Of a stretch of 64,000 nucleotides of DNA, positions 23,055 to 37,447 are shown one piece after another (positions within the stretch are counted from its first letter, which is position 1; each line of letters opens with the position of its first letter). The position numbers were made by a program, and so were the translations under genes. A model generated the notes under the pieces. The model did no database searches and was not told the origin of the DNA. It was given only the letters and a program-made list of their open reading frames with translations. Source of the stretch: Conus ventricosus. Lineage: Eukaryota; Mollusca; Gastropoda; Neogastropoda; Conidae. Location: NCBI GenBank assembly GCA_018398815.1, contig CM031614.1, positions 51,345,941 through 51,409,940 on the forward strand, given 5' to 3'.

Positions 23055-23912
23055 CTGTTGACAAGGGACAAGAGCCCATTCACGACAAAAGCATCGAACA
23101 GAAATCCTAACGACTACGCCATTTTTTGTGAAGCTAAAGATATATTCATTCGTGCTCCCCAAAAAATGAGATTCTTCCCTCGGACCTGAAGGAAAATACA
23201 TAAAACCTTACCAGCCATTTCAAATTTTAGGTAACTGCATCAGAAATGAAAAAAAACTTAAAATAAATTACTATTTCGCTGACGAAAGAGACTTACATAC
23301 AGAACAAAAGCCCTTGAAACCTTAAACACAATCCCCGACAAGGCGGCGCGGGGCGTCTGGGACAAACACTTCCACATACAGAAAGCACCAACAAATGTTT
23401 TGCACTTTTTCTACATACCACTCACAGCATCACTCCTCCCTCAACACCAAAAACTCATTTCAACCACGTCAGGCAAGATTGTGTGTTGTGTGTGTGTGGT
23501 GTGGGTGTTGTGTGTTTTGTGTTGTTGGTGTTGGGGAGTAGGTGGTGCGTTTGTGTGTAGGGATATGTATGTGTTTCCCATCCCCAAACCCCCCCGTTTT
23601 TCCCCTCCCCGCCTCCATTTTTCCCAAAAGTAAAAGTTACCTTTTACTGATTTATCTTTATGTTCCCTTTCCCCTACTGTCTTATTTTGAAATCACTATA
23701 TTTTCCCTTAAACTACCTTGTTACGTCATCACCATTACCATTATCATTTCTATCTAATCACCCCCCATGTTCCAGATGCTGTTAGCTTTTTTGTCTGGAT
23801 CATTTCTATTCCTTTTTACCAACCTGAAAACATTTCTACCCTTTTTCCACATTGTCAGTTCTTAAAAAATTCCCATTGCCAACGATCACATTTTTCTGAT
23901 GAAAACAATTCT
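23055..23912. other. Non-coding sequence left of the gap
   Basis: The first part matches the intron beyond 42,079. A GT-rich stretch lies at 23,483-23,560. From about 23,600 it is ordinary pyrimidine-rich intron-like sequence. No coding signal. Confidence 0.5.
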
Positions 23913-24912
23913 NNNNNNNNNNNNNNNNNNNNNNNNNNNNNNNNNNNNNNNNNNNNNNNNNNNNNNNNNNNNNNNNNNNNNNNNNNNNNNNNNNNNNNNN
24001 NNNNNNNNNNNNNNNNNNNNNNNNNNNNNNNNNNNNNNNNNNNNNNNNNNNNNNNNNNNNNNNNNNNNNNNNNNNNNNNNNNNNNNNNNNNNNNNNNNNN
24101 NNNNNNNNNNNNNNNNNNNNNNNNNNNNNNNNNNNNNNNNNNNNNNNNNNNNNNNNNNNNNNNNNNNNNNNNNNNNNNNNNNNNNNNNNNNNNNNNNNNN
24201 NNNNNNNNNNNNNNNNNNNNNNNNNNNNNNNNNNNNNNNNNNNNNNNNNNNNNNNNNNNNNNNNNNNNNNNNNNNNNNNNNNNNNNNNNNNNNNNNNNNN
24301 NNNNNNNNNNNNNNNNNNNNNNNNNNNNNNNNNNNNNNNNNNNNNNNNNNNNNNNNNNNNNNNNNNNNNNNNNNNNNNNNNNNNNNNNNNNNNNNNNNNN
24401 NNNNNNNNNNNNNNNNNNNNNNNNNNNNNNNNNNNNNNNNNNNNNNNNNNNNNNNNNNNNNNNNNNNNNNNNNNNNNNNNNNNNNNNNNNNNNNNNNNNN
24501 NNNNNNNNNNNNNNNNNNNNNNNNNNNNNNNNNNNNNNNNNNNNNNNNNNNNNNNNNNNNNNNNNNNNNNNNNNNNNNNNNNNNNNNNNNNNNNNNNNNN
24601 NNNNNNNNNNNNNNNNNNNNNNNNNNNNNNNNNNNNNNNNNNNNNNNNNNNNNNNNNNNNNNNNNNNNNNNNNNNNNNNNNNNNNNNNNNNNNNNNNNNN
24701 NNNNNNNNNNNNNNNNNNNNNNNNNNNNNNNNNNNNNNNNNNNNNNNNNNNNNNNNNNNNNNNNNNNNNNNNNNNNNNNNNNNNNNNNNNNNNNNNNNNN
24801 NNNNNNNNNNNNNNNNNNNNNNNNNNNNNNNNNNNNNNNNNNNNNNNNNNNNNNNNNNNNNNNNNNNNNNNNNNNNNNNNNNNNNNNNNNNNNNNNNNNN
24901 NNNNNNNNNNNN
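23913..24912. other. Assembly gap of 1,000 N
   Basis: The run of unknown bases is exactly 1,000 long, which indicates a placeholder rather than a measured distance. Right of it, GGAACGAAGCGTGCAAGT occurs at 24,921 and again at 25,072, so the gap may be flanked by a tandem repeat of about 150 bp. Exons equivalent to 62.6-45.7k could be hidden here. Confidence 0.95.
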
Positions 24913-25202
24913 CAAAAAAACGGAACGAAGCGTGCAAGTAGGAAGCAAGACAAAAACGAACAAGCGCAAACAGAAAAAACAGGTGAAGGACAGCTTCAAT
25001 ATCAAGAAATAGCAAACAAAGAAAACGGGCAGAGCGTTTCATAGTTATCAAGAAAAAACAAGAAAAAAAAGGGAACGAAGCGTGCAAGTTAGTCAAGAAA
25101 TAGAACAAGACAAAGAAAACGAAAAGAAAAAAAAAGTACACAGCCATGTTGGGGCGAGACAGGAGAGGGTTGGAGTGAGATGAGGGTGATGGTGGTACTT
25201 AC

Positions 25203-25461
25203 TCTCAGCCCCCATGGCACTGGTCTGGTTGAGAAAGACGAGCTCCACAGTCATGCTAGCTTGGGAGCCTCCCGCTTCCGGCGCTGCGACTGGCACGCGC
25301 TCTGCACGTGATGCTCACACGTGGCCATGATGACGCACTTAACTGTGGAGGCCACGTTGCCTTGTATGCCTGCTTCCACAGCCTGTCTGGTGTCGTCGTC
25401 ATCACAGCCTGCTGCATGGATACCGTCTGTCTGTACGTTGCCCGAGTCACTCTCTGCCGCT
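25203..25461 (-). CDS. Exon: second dibasic linker exon, paralogue of the 63.3k exon
   Basis: Acceptor TTTTAG precedes 25461 and a strong donor GTAAGT follows 25203. Coding begins AAESDSGNVQTDGIHAAGCD, passes VKCVIMATCEHHVQSACQ and QRRKREAPK, and after a one-base slip reads MTVELVFLNQTSAMGAE. The dibasic cluster followed by a hydrophobic beta strand parallels RLRREA...VVFMLVML in the 63.3k exon, so this is probably the equivalent exon of the next duplicated unit. What follows it downstream is hidden by the N gap. Confidence 0.5.
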
Positions 25462-25769
25462 CTAAAAGGTCAACAATCAGGGCCGAAATTGACGTTCATG
25501 GGTCAACAATCACATCAAACCACATCGCGTTGACTGGCCTACAATGACATCAAACTACATCATGATGACCGCTCATCAATCAAATCAAATTACGTTTTTC
25601 TGATGGCTGGACAATCAAACCAAATAACATCAACTCGACCGCTCGATAATTACATCCAATAAAAATCATGTTGATAAATCAAGAACTGCTTCAAATCACA
25701 TCATGCTGACTGGTCAACAAGAACATCATGTTCACTAACAAGAGGAGAGAGAGAGATCAGGGATTCAAA

Positions 25770-26720
25770 GATAATTTATTCACATGATAGGCCAAGGCCC
25801 CTAATGAAGGGGTATGTGAACACACAAAGTACAAGAGTTACATCAATGCAATTGAATTACGAAACCAAAACAAAAAATAATTCGAAGGCAATTTCAAGAA
25901 GTGAAAAATTCTTTGTACTTAATGGATTTGCACAAAAATACAAAAAAATGTACAACTTCAACGGAAGTAAATGAACAGAGTAGGCTCAGTTTAAACAAAG
26001 ATGGCTGGCTGTAATATTTGGGCGTATTAAACTTTTCTCTGATGCTCACGAGAGCTGGGCAGGAAAGTGCGAAGTGTAATTCGGTTTCCTTTGATTGTTT
26101 ACATGAAGGACGAAGCAAATCACAACTGTTACATGTTCAATATCTAAATTTTTGGATGGCTAATGCAGATATTCTTAGTCTGAATTTTGCTGTTACGTTT
26201 TTCAGGTGCCCATCTATGTCTATGGTTAAGGACGTTTTCAGGTCATAAACATAAAAATTTCCTTAAAAATCAAATCTGTCACTGTTATGAATATGATTAG
26301 ACCATTTCTGCCATCTGCAATCAACAGCCGTTGGCGGAAAAAGCGGAAAAACTCTTTAATATTACCAACCCCTTGATTTAGCCAAACAAATCCAAATCCA
26401 TATTCAAACAGACAGAGGCGCGCTTTGGACACCCTGTTACTTTTACCATTAGCATCTAAGTCATATAACATAACGCCTTACGATGAATTCTAAAGTTTTC
26501 CAGTTGTATTAGTTTAAGCCATTAATGGATACATCTGACTGCAGAAATAATGTAAATGGGTAAACGATCAGTTTCGCCATAAATAAAATCATTTGGAGTC
26601 CGTCCGTCTTCACCTAAAAACCTCTTCAGAGTAAATTTGTGTTCAGATTCACAATTGACAGCCGCTTTTTCTAGTCCCCGTAACTCAAAGCCGTACTGTA
26701 CAATCGAACCTGAGAATCAA
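25770..26720 (-). mobile_element. LINE 3' fragment (CR1/jockey-like end of RT ORF)
   Basis: On the minus strand, in two frames, I read SKARLCLFEYGFGFVWLNQG, then LLRPSCKQSKETELHFALSC, PALVSIREKF and a hydrophobic end with KYKEFFTS and a stop at 25,894. The C-x(n)-E-x-HF-x2-SCP pattern is the C-terminal zinc-knuckle-like region of non-LTR reverse transcriptases. A short 3' UTR follows to about 25,770. It is 5' truncated and has at least two frame slips. Confidence 0.6.
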
Positions 26721-26926
26721 ACAGCTCTCTGGTAACATAAATGAGGAATTTCTAAGAATATGTAACTTTTTCATGTTGCAAAGCAAAACAGTTTACGCCA
26801 TACCTGAAAGATCTTTAACTCAAGCGTGTTGAGAATAATAGACCGAAAGATTGTATAAGCACTGACAACTAGCACAGTAATACCATGGTACACTCACCTT
26901 TCTCTTACACTTAAAGAGTCACAGAG

Positions 26927-26959
<33 letters not shown>

Positions 26960-27173
26960 GAGAGCCGACTGTCGACACTTTAAATTACATTATGCAGATT
27001 GGTCAACAACCACATCGTCTTCACTTGATAGAACAGAATAGAGAGATGTATAGACAGATAGATGGTTAGAAGATAGATAATTAGATGGACAGATAGATGG
27101 ATAAACATGTTGACAATCAACGATAACGTCAAATCACATCATGTTGACTGGACAATAATCACATCATATTCAC

Positions 27174-27244
<71 letters not shown>

Positions 27245-27410
27245 TGCCAATAATTACGTCAGTTCACCACTAGATAGACAGATAGACCAGACAGACAGAT
27301 AGATACACAGATCGATCGACAGACATGTAGATCGATAGACAGACAGATAAATAGACAGACAGATAGATAGACAGAAGGATAGACGTAAAGCCACTCTCTA
27401 TCAAACACAC
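26721..27410. repeat. GA/GATA-rich intron segment
   Basis: (AG)n at 26,921-26,960 and 27,173-27,239 and GATA/GACA-type repeats at 27,040-27,100 and 27,275-27,385. Phrases such as ATCACATCA...TTGACTGG recur here and at 25,480-25,740. No exon. Confidence 0.7.
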
Positions 27411-27622
27411 CTGAGCACGGCTGTACGACTAGGGGCTGGTCACGGGACATCTGATTGTTCCACAGGTAAGAGTGCTCTCCCCACACGTGTATTCTTGCAG
27501 CCCGTAACTTGGCACCATATTCTCCCTCGGGCATTGTACCCGACAGGTCTTCAGGTTGGAGGGGCTCTGCGTTTCGCTGCACTGCAGCACGATGCCGGTG
27601 CTACTGACGAGTTGGGAGCACT
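27411..27622 (-). CDS. Exon: sushi/CCP-like module, one frameshift
   Basis: Acceptor GTGGATAG precedes 27622 and donor GTGTGT follows 27411, with phase 1 at both ends. The frame begins ECSQLVSSTGIVLQC, continues TCRVQCPRENMVPSYGLQEY, and after a one-base slip reads SYLWNNQMSRDQPLVVQPCSG. A cysteine framework with a Trp shortly before the last cysteine is typical of CCP modules. The 212-bp length is one short of a multiple of three. SVEP1-type proteins carry CCP modules just before the dibasic and cysteine-rich exons, consistent with the next exon at 25.3k. Confidence 0.55.
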
Positions 27623-27961
27623 CTATCCACGGGGAAAAAAAATCATGACTGTGAACAATGAAGACTGTATTTTTTTCAATGACCGAAAATGATCGCTTTC
27701 TAAACACCATGTGCTCAGAGAAAAGCAAGGGAGAGAGTGAATATTACAAAATATGACTGTAAAAAAAGTAAAAACAAGTCAAATAAATAAATGATTACAC
27801 GAAAAATCAAAATTCAACACGTATACAACACAACATTGAAAATCAATGGAATGCAGGAACAATTAAATGCCAATACATACGTTGAGACATGAGATAGGTG
27901 GTGGTGAGAGATTAAGTTTGTGTGCAAACGTGCCAGCGCTTGTATCTGCGTGCGTGCGTGC

Positions 27962-28041
<80 letters not shown>

Positions 28042-28078
28042 CGTGTGTGTTTGTATCTGTGTGCATGTGCGTGCGTGA

Positions 28079-28139
<61 letters not shown>

Positions 28140-28162
28140 TGTGTGTGTGTGTGTGTGTGTTC

Positions 28163-28236
<74 letters not shown>

Positions 28237-28291
28237 CTTTCTACTATCGATACCTACACATACATACACACGTATGTATATTATGTGTGCG

Positions 28292-28354
<63 letters not shown>

Positions 28355-28601
28355 CGTGCGTGTGTGTGTGTGTAATATATATATGTATATATGAATATAT
28401 ACACATGCATACATACATATGTTGAATGTATATATATATCTAGAGATATATATTATATATATATAATATAGAGAGAGAGAGAGAGAGAAGAGAGAGAGAG
28501 TAGAGAGAGAGAGAGAGAGATCTGTGTGTTTGTGTTGACGGGTGTCTATAGGGGCGAGGTGACTATTTTGGAGGTCCTAAAGATGGCCAGATGTTATTGC
28601 C
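27623..28601. repeat. Intron dominated by (GT)n and AT/GA microsatellites
   Basis: Interrupted (GT)n at 27,964-28,233 and 28,292-28,374, then TATA-rich sequence (28,374-28,470) and (GA)n (28,471-28,520). Apparent Cys/Val or His/Thr proteins here are repeat translations. Confidence 0.9.
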
Positions 28602-28920
28602 AACGCAGAACTGTGGAACAAGACCCAGCAAGTTCCAATAGAAATAGAAATCAGAAAACGGAAGTGGTGATGGATTGGCCACACCCTCAGAAAGTCTCCA
28701 TCCAACATCACAAGACAAGCCCTTGAATGGAACCCTCAGGGCAAAAGAAGAGTGGGAAGACCAAGACAGACATGGCGAAGGAGTACCGACGCGGAAGTGA
28801 AGGCCGCCGGAATGACGTGGGCCAAGCTGAAGAAGATCTCCCAAAACCGTGTCCGCTGAAGAGTGTGGTTGCGGCCCTATGTTCCCCAGGGAATTCAGAG
28901 GACTAAGTGAAGTGAAGTGA
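28602..28920 (+). mobile_element. LINE 3' fragment (RTE-like RT ORF C-terminus)
   Basis: The plus-strand frame reads NAELWNKTQQVPIEIEIRKR, then WIGHTLRKSPSNITRQALEW, NPQGKRRVGRPRQTWRR and TDAEVKAAGMTWAKLKK, ending in a CSPRE-like tail. WIGHxLR and GRPxxTWRR are hallmarks of the end of many non-LTR RT ORFs. Two TGA codons interrupt it. It ends in (AGTGA)n at 28,905-28,920, a short tandem tail as in RTE-type elements. Confidence 0.7.
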
Positions 28921-29219
28921 ATGGTTTAAAATGCGGGGAAAAGTAGAAAAAAAATGACGAGCAAACCACAATCTCTCTTCTATTTACGGAGTGAATTAAA
29001 TATTATACAATTACGTGTACAATGTAAGCTTGAAAAAAAAAACGAGTCATACACTTTTACTATTACAACGAAAAAGATGGTGGTGACCGCGAAGATGTGG
29101 TAAGGAAGTTGTGACGTAAGAATGGAAAGAGAGAGAGAAAGAAGGGGGGGGGGGGGGCAAGAAGTCCGGCACACTGATAGACATGCAGATGCAGGACATG
29201 AATTACCTCGATCCTGAGC
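28921..29219. other. Non-coding spacer
   Basis: AT-rich sequence and a GA/G run (29,125-29,157). Nothing recognisable. Confidence 0.5.
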
Positions 29220-30420
29220 ATACTTTTTTCAAGACTTACTTATCATGCCGCTAACTTGTGTCCTCTACAATGCTGTTCATTACTATTCTTTACTTGTGTC
29301 CTCTACCACGTTGGTTGTTATTCTATACTTGTGTCCTCTATGACGCTTCTTACCACGCTGTTTAGTACTAATTTATGACTGCGTCCTCTACTGCAGTGAT
29401 TAGTATCATTCTAAACTTGTGTCCTCTATTACGCTGCTTCATATCATTTTTTATTATCAGTCTATACTTTTGTTCTTTACCACGTTGTTTAGGACCATGC
29501 TATGCTTGTGTCCTCGACCGGTATCGTGCCATTTTACATTTGTGTCATCCACCATGCTATATGGACCCACCCTTGTGTCCTCTAACATACTGTTTAGTAC
29601 CAATTTTGTTCCTTTACCGCTGTTTGGTGCTTTTCTGTATTTGTGTCCTCTGCCACGCCGTTTAGTACCATTCTATACTTGTGTCCTCTGCCACGCTGTC
29701 TAGTACCATTCTATACTTGTGTACTCTGCCATGCCGTTTAGTACCATTCTATACTTGTGTACTCTGCCTATACTTGTGTACTCTGCCATGCCGTTTAGTA
29801 CCATTCTATACTTGTGTCCTCTGCCACGCTGTCTAGTACCATTCTATACTCGTGTCCTCTGCCACGCTGTCTAGTACCATTCTATATTTGTGTTCTTTGC
29901 CACGCTGTCTAGCACTACTCTATACTTGCGTCCTCTCCGACGCTGTCTAGTACCATTCTATATTTGTGTCCTCTGCTACGCTGTTTAGTACCATTCTATA
30001 CTTGTGTCCACCAACATGCTGTTTGGTGCCATTCTATATTTGTACCCTCTAACACATTGTTTGGTGCCTTTCTGTATTTGTGTTTTCTAACATGCTGTTT
30101 GGTTTCATTCTATATTTGTGTCCTCCAGCACGTTGTTTGGTGCCACTCCATTCTTGTGGCCTTTAACATACTGTTTGGTGCCATTATATAACTGTGTTCT
30201 CCAACACACTGCTTGATACCTTTCTATACTTGTGTCCTCTGACACACGGTTTTTATTATTCAATGCGTGTATACCTTACCATACCTTTTGATATTTGTTT
30301 CCCTACTAAGCTGTTTGCTACAATTCCATTCTGGTGTCCTACACCATGCTGTTTGGTATCATACCATACTTGCATCCTCTGCCACACTGTTTGGTACCAT
30401 TCTATATCTGTTTCCTACAC
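29220..30420. repeat. 38-bp tandem array, about 30 units
   Basis: The unit contains CCATTCTATACTTGTGTCCT and CTGCCACGCTGTCTAGTA. The outer units are diverged and the central ones (29,640-30,010) nearly identical. Copy A shows only the last two units at 1-75, so its array extends outside the window. Confidence 0.9.
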
Positions 30421-30741
30421 GCACACCCACACACGAGCATACATACCATCCCACCCGTCCTTCCATTAACACAGGTAAACATAAACGCATTCATTCAATT
30501 GAAATGCGGAAGTAAGTTTGAACAAAACAGGCACAGGTACCCATCATGTAAAACACTGCTTAGAAGATATGGTTTAATGTTCATTTAAAAGATGACTGTA
30601 GAGGAATTTGACGAATACAGAAACGTAAAGCAGTTTCATGTTTGTAGTGTATCACCGAGAGCTTCTCCACGGTTTTTCTCTGGCACGACAAATCTGCCAC
30701 AGCACAAAAGAACTGAACCTTTAAGGAATGCCGGGAGGATT

Positions 30742-30850
30742 CGAACTTTTAACGTTTGACTGTGAACTTGGAGGTCCAACATCGAACAAAGCCGGTATCT
30801 CAGCTGGTATCAAACTGGGTAAGCCCTATGATGTAGAAGACAGAGGATAG
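30742..30850 (-). repeat. Putative tRNA-derived SINE (copy B)
   Basis: Paralogous to the 385-500 segment: the same B-box-like AGTTCGAATCCTCC and A-box-like segment in the same spacing. No flanking duplication could be defined. Confidence 0.4.
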
Positions 30851-30926
30851 GTATCTTTCCTTGCTTTCCTACTGTTCGCCTTTGCTGGGAGCCTCGTTCG
30901 CTCGTCAGGTCACTAACCATTTCCGG

Positions 30927-31630
30927 TGTAACGAAAAGTTTTAACTCCCCGAATGGTTTAACTCCCAGGGAGTTAAACTGTTCATATGTAAATTTAACTC
31001 CCCGGGAGTTAAACTAGAATGACTCCCACCCTGTGCCAAAATACCTCCACTCAGTAAAACTTCAAAATGTTCTAAAATACTTTTTGTACAAGTCTCAACA
31101 AATTCTTGAAAACATTAAGGGGGAGTCATTTTGTACATAAATCAGACTTAACACCCACCATGTAACAGAATGACCCCCTGGGAGTTAGTCTGTACTATAT
31201 CCAGATAAACACCCGGGAGTTAATCCAGGTGTGTAAAAGTTTAACTCCCTGCCCACTGAGGGGGGGGGGGGGGGGTGCAGTTTTTCACAGTTTAGAATAA
31301 CTCCCCTGGGAGTTAATGTGTACACGTGTTTTCTGACTCCCAGGGAGTTACTTTGTAACAGAGGGGGAGTTAATGTGATCATGACTAAGATGATTCCCCA
31401 CCCACCTATTCCCAGATGTCTTTCTGTAGGAGAATGGAGAAGGGGATTTAATGTTCATGATCGTCATCATCATAGGGAAAGGAAATGTCCGTGTACATAT
31501 TCATGTGCTCATCTATGCATGTCCTTACCATTTTACTCTGCCTTTTTGTATATAATCTATATATAAAGCCTGTATATGAACTGATGGTTTGATGCCTTTG
31601 GTAGAAATACTGTGCCTTCAGTCTTTGAGG

Positions 31631-31684
<54 letters not shown>

Positions 31685-32075
31685 GGAATCTATGCGACTA
31701 TCAAACTGAAACAGTCACCCATAATCGTAGGCAATTACACTCAAATGGTGCAGAAATGGACAAATTTCAATTTTTTATTGTGTCATGCCGCCAAATTAGG
31801 GAGTGAGGAGGGGGGAGGGGGGGGGTGAAAGGGTAAGGAAGGTGGGGAGAGAATGACGAGTAGTCGCGACGTGACGTGAAATTGTATTGACTCGCTACAT
31901 CTGGGAGAGAAGGAAGGAGAAAAAGGGTTGGCATAGATTATAAATTTGTGTGCAAGACACAGGGGATAGAGAAAGGGGGAGGGGGGGAGGCAGGGGGGAT
32001 GGTTCCTGTTTTTGTACAATTTGTACAAGAGGGTGGCTGCTTGGGACCGATCTGATCTGGCAAGTTAGTGTAGGA

Positions 32076-32123
<48 letters not shown>

Positions 32124-32361
32124 TTCGAAAAAAAAAATATAAGATGCATGGGTGGTGGCAAGGTGCGGGGAGACGGTGGTGGGTGGTGGGTGGGAGTCAT
32201 TCTGGTGGTATGTCAGAATAACTCCCCTGGAGTCAAACTGAAACACAGAGGGAGTTAGTTTTTCATATTCTGGTTTAACTCCCAGGGAGTTAAAATTTAC
32301 AACTGAACAGTTTAACTCCCTAGGAGTTAAATCATTCGGGGAGTTAAAACCTTTCGTTACA
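30927..32361. mobile_element. Inverted-repeat DNA element 1 with CCGG target duplication
   Basis: The ends are TGTAACGAAAAGTTTTAACT and its near-exact reverse complement, with terminal inverted repeats of roughly 90 bases or more. CCGG flanks both sides (30,923-30,926 and 32,362-32,365), and copy A has a single CCGG at the same point (580-583), which proves the insertion and the 4-bp duplication. The interior has many copies of TTAACTCCC facing GGGAGTTAA, a (CT)n at 31,636-31,681 and a (CA)n at 32,077-32,121. There is no transposase ORF, so it is non-autonomous. TGTNR ends with a 4-bp duplication recall Ginger elements; the superfamily is inferred. Confidence 0.85.
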
Positions 32362-32718
32362 CCGGGCAGTCCTGTCACAATGCGTCATGGGAGAACGGTG
32401 CGGTTGTCGTCTCAGGTAACTATTTTAACTAGCCTGCAGTGATCTGTTGTACAGTGCCTTTGGCCCCGCACCAAGCCTTTGCCTGCGCAAGCAAACCGTT
32501 GCGTGTATGTTTCAAACCTGACAGTTTAACTCTATCAGCGACAACATGTGGCAAACATACCGCCAACCCCTAAAAAGTAATCAGACAGCCAGCCAGCTGA
32601 ATCAAGAGGCAGTGGCGAATGTCCCCGACATGCTGAATGAAACTGTAGCAAAAGGTGAAGATACTCATCCTCCCCCTTCCATCTCTAGGGTCAGGCCTTT
32701 TCTGCGATAACTACTGAC

Positions 32719-32892
32719 CTGGACAGGCTGGGGCACCACAAGGAAGCGACTCTGTGGACGCACCACTGCACTCATCGCCACCATTGGCTGGCGCCGGATC
32801 GTCACACGACCGAGAACGGAAAATCTGACCACGCTGTCCGCACGTGACGTTGCACGAGGTCCAGTCTGACCAGTTTCCCCATCCACCATGCA
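32719..32892 (-). CDS. Exon: thrombospondin type 1 repeat 3 (copy B), intact
   Basis: This is a 174-bp phase 1-1 exon with acceptor CTACAG and donor GTCAGT. The 58 codons begin VHGGWGNWSDWTSCNVTCGQ and end STESLPCGAPACPG. It carries the W-x2-W-x2-W ladder, the C-x2-TCG core and six cysteines of a group-1 TSP1 repeat. Such repeats bind glycosaminoglycans and matrix partners, and their Trp residues can be C-mannosylated in known family members. The frame is intact here, while the copy A version has one base fewer. Confidence 0.85.
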
Positions 32893-33458
32893 CTGTAGAG
32901 GAGAAAATTGTGTTATAAATATCTTTTTTTCCTGTAGTTTTCTCAACTTTTCTTTTTATTCGTGTGTTTTTCCCTCCCTTTTTTCCGAGTTCTTTCTCCT
33001 TGTAACTTAAATTTCGTCTCTTTTTCTGTCCTTCCGTGTTTCTTTCACACTTTCTCTTCCATCTGTTTCTTTTTGTCAACAACCCACCAATTAAATCACG
33101 GCTATTCGCTGCTTTATTTTCTTGATTTTTCAGATCCTTTAGTTGTTGTTTTTTCCTTAGTTTGTTTTCCTGTACTCTTTTCTTTGCCAACTCTTTGTCT
33201 TGCTTTTGTTCTCGGTGGATGGTGGTCCTTTTTGACAATTTATACCGCGATGCCTGTAAAACATGGACACAACAGGAAAGACAGGAAATGAATCACTCTC
33301 TCTCCCCACCCTCTCTCAATTTTACCAAATTCGTCACTCACTTGCTATTTTCCCCTCAATTTTTCACCCCCCCCCCCCCCTCCACTTTCTTTCTCTGTTT
33401 ATGACAATGTATTAAGCTCACCTTTCTCTCTAAACACACAGGCACGCACGGCGCGCGC

Positions 33459-33489
<31 letters not shown>

Positions 33490-33517
33490 CACGTGCTGCT
33501 GTACGTGCACTTCTTAC
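32893..33517. other. Intron between TSP1 repeats 2 and 3, copy B
   Basis: Pyrimidine-rich on the plus strand, with a C run at 33,367-33,380 and (CA)n at 33,462-33,488. It is the homologue of 1,110-1,907. A 175-codon open frame extends from the TSP1 exon into it on the minus strand but has no domain-like content. Confidence 0.7.
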
Positions 33518-33689
33518 CAGGACAGGCCGCGGTGTTGCACGTGCTGGTTTCATTGTCTTCTCCCTCGCAAACAACCTGCAGAGTGTCACTTTCCGCCGCC
33601 TGTCGCATGTGCGCTGGCGAGTTGTCTCCCGCCTTCACATGAGGCGCTACAGTCAGACCATGTAGACCATTCACTCCAGTTACCGGTCA
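33518..33689 (-). CDS. Exon: thrombospondin type 1 repeat 2 (copy B), two 1-bp deletions
   Basis: Acceptor TTACAG precedes 33689 and donor GTAAGA follows 33518. It begins VTGNWSEWSTWSDCSASCEG and then loses frame. The 172-bp length is two bases short of the intact 174-bp copy A exon, matching two visible one-base losses (a C missing from a CCCC run, and an A missing before CCTG). The remainder in the shifted frame still encodes CEGEDNETSTCNTAACPG. Confidence 0.7.
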
Positions 33690-36726
<3,037 letters not shown>

Positions 36727-36888
36727 CCACACACACGCTTGTCCCCACAGTCTAGTTCTCCACACGTCCCCTGTGCAGTTGCCGCCGTTAGAGGGAGGAG
36801 GGTTGTTGCAGTCACGCTGCGTGCTGCTGGCCACTGGCAGTCGGCGGAGCACTCCGTGTACTCGTTCCACTCACTTCCACTCCCTCAA
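36727..36888 (-). CDS. Exon: thrombospondin type 1 repeat 1 (copy B), frameshifted
   Basis: TSP1 hallmarks are present but in more than one frame: SEWNEYTECSADCQ, then QRDCNNPPPSNGGNC after a frame change, then a disturbed GD-VETRDC region and CVWV at the end. The acceptor AG (AAG) precedes 36888 and the donor GTGAGA follows 36727. Copy A carries the same repeat at 4,546-4,711, also with an indel but better preserved in its second half. The six cysteines and the Trp ladder identify the domain. Confidence 0.65.
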
Positions 36889-37211
36889 CTTGCCGAATAC
36901 AGGACAAGACATATGGTGTGTAACACGCGCATGACACACGATGGCCTGACAGACAGACAAACACACACAGCACACAAAGACGCACTCAAACACCCACACA
37001 CACACACACGCACGCACGCACGCACGCACGCACCGCACGCACGCCGCCACACACACACACTACACACACAGCACACCACACACCACACACCACAATACTA
37101 AATACTCCTTGTGCGCTTCGAAAACACTCGGCGCCACACCACACACACACACACACACACACACAACGCACACACACTCACACACACACTCACTCACTCA
37201 TCACACACAAC

Positions 37212-37253
<42 letters not shown>

Positions 37254-37361
37254 ACACACACACTCACTCACTACACACACACACACACACACGCACACAC
37301 CCACACACACACACACACACACACCAACACACACACACCACACACACACTCACTCATCCAG

Positions 37362-37406
<45 letters not shown>

Positions 37407-37447
37407 ACACACACACACTCACTCACTCACTCGGTCACACCCACCAC
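36889..37447. repeat. CA-rich microsatellite intron, copy B
   Basis: Interrupted (CA)n with CACT and GCAC variants fills the intron between the EGF and TSP1-1 exons, longer than the copy A equivalent at 4,712-5,040. Confidence 0.85.

Noticed and set aside
23718..25147. Open frames of 355-430 codons across 23.7-25.1k
   Set aside because: They consist of the 1,000 N gap read as unknown residues.
27814..28425. Long Cys/Val and His/Thr frames at 27.8-28.4k, 35.6-36.3k, 37.1-37.5k and 49.9-50.6k
   Set aside because: All are translations of (GT)n/(CA)n microsatellites.
32711..33238. 175-codon minus frame as a lysine-rich protein fused to TSP1
   Set aside because: A splice acceptor precedes the TSP1 segment and the Lys/Arg part is the polypurine read of the intron; copy A does not preserve it.
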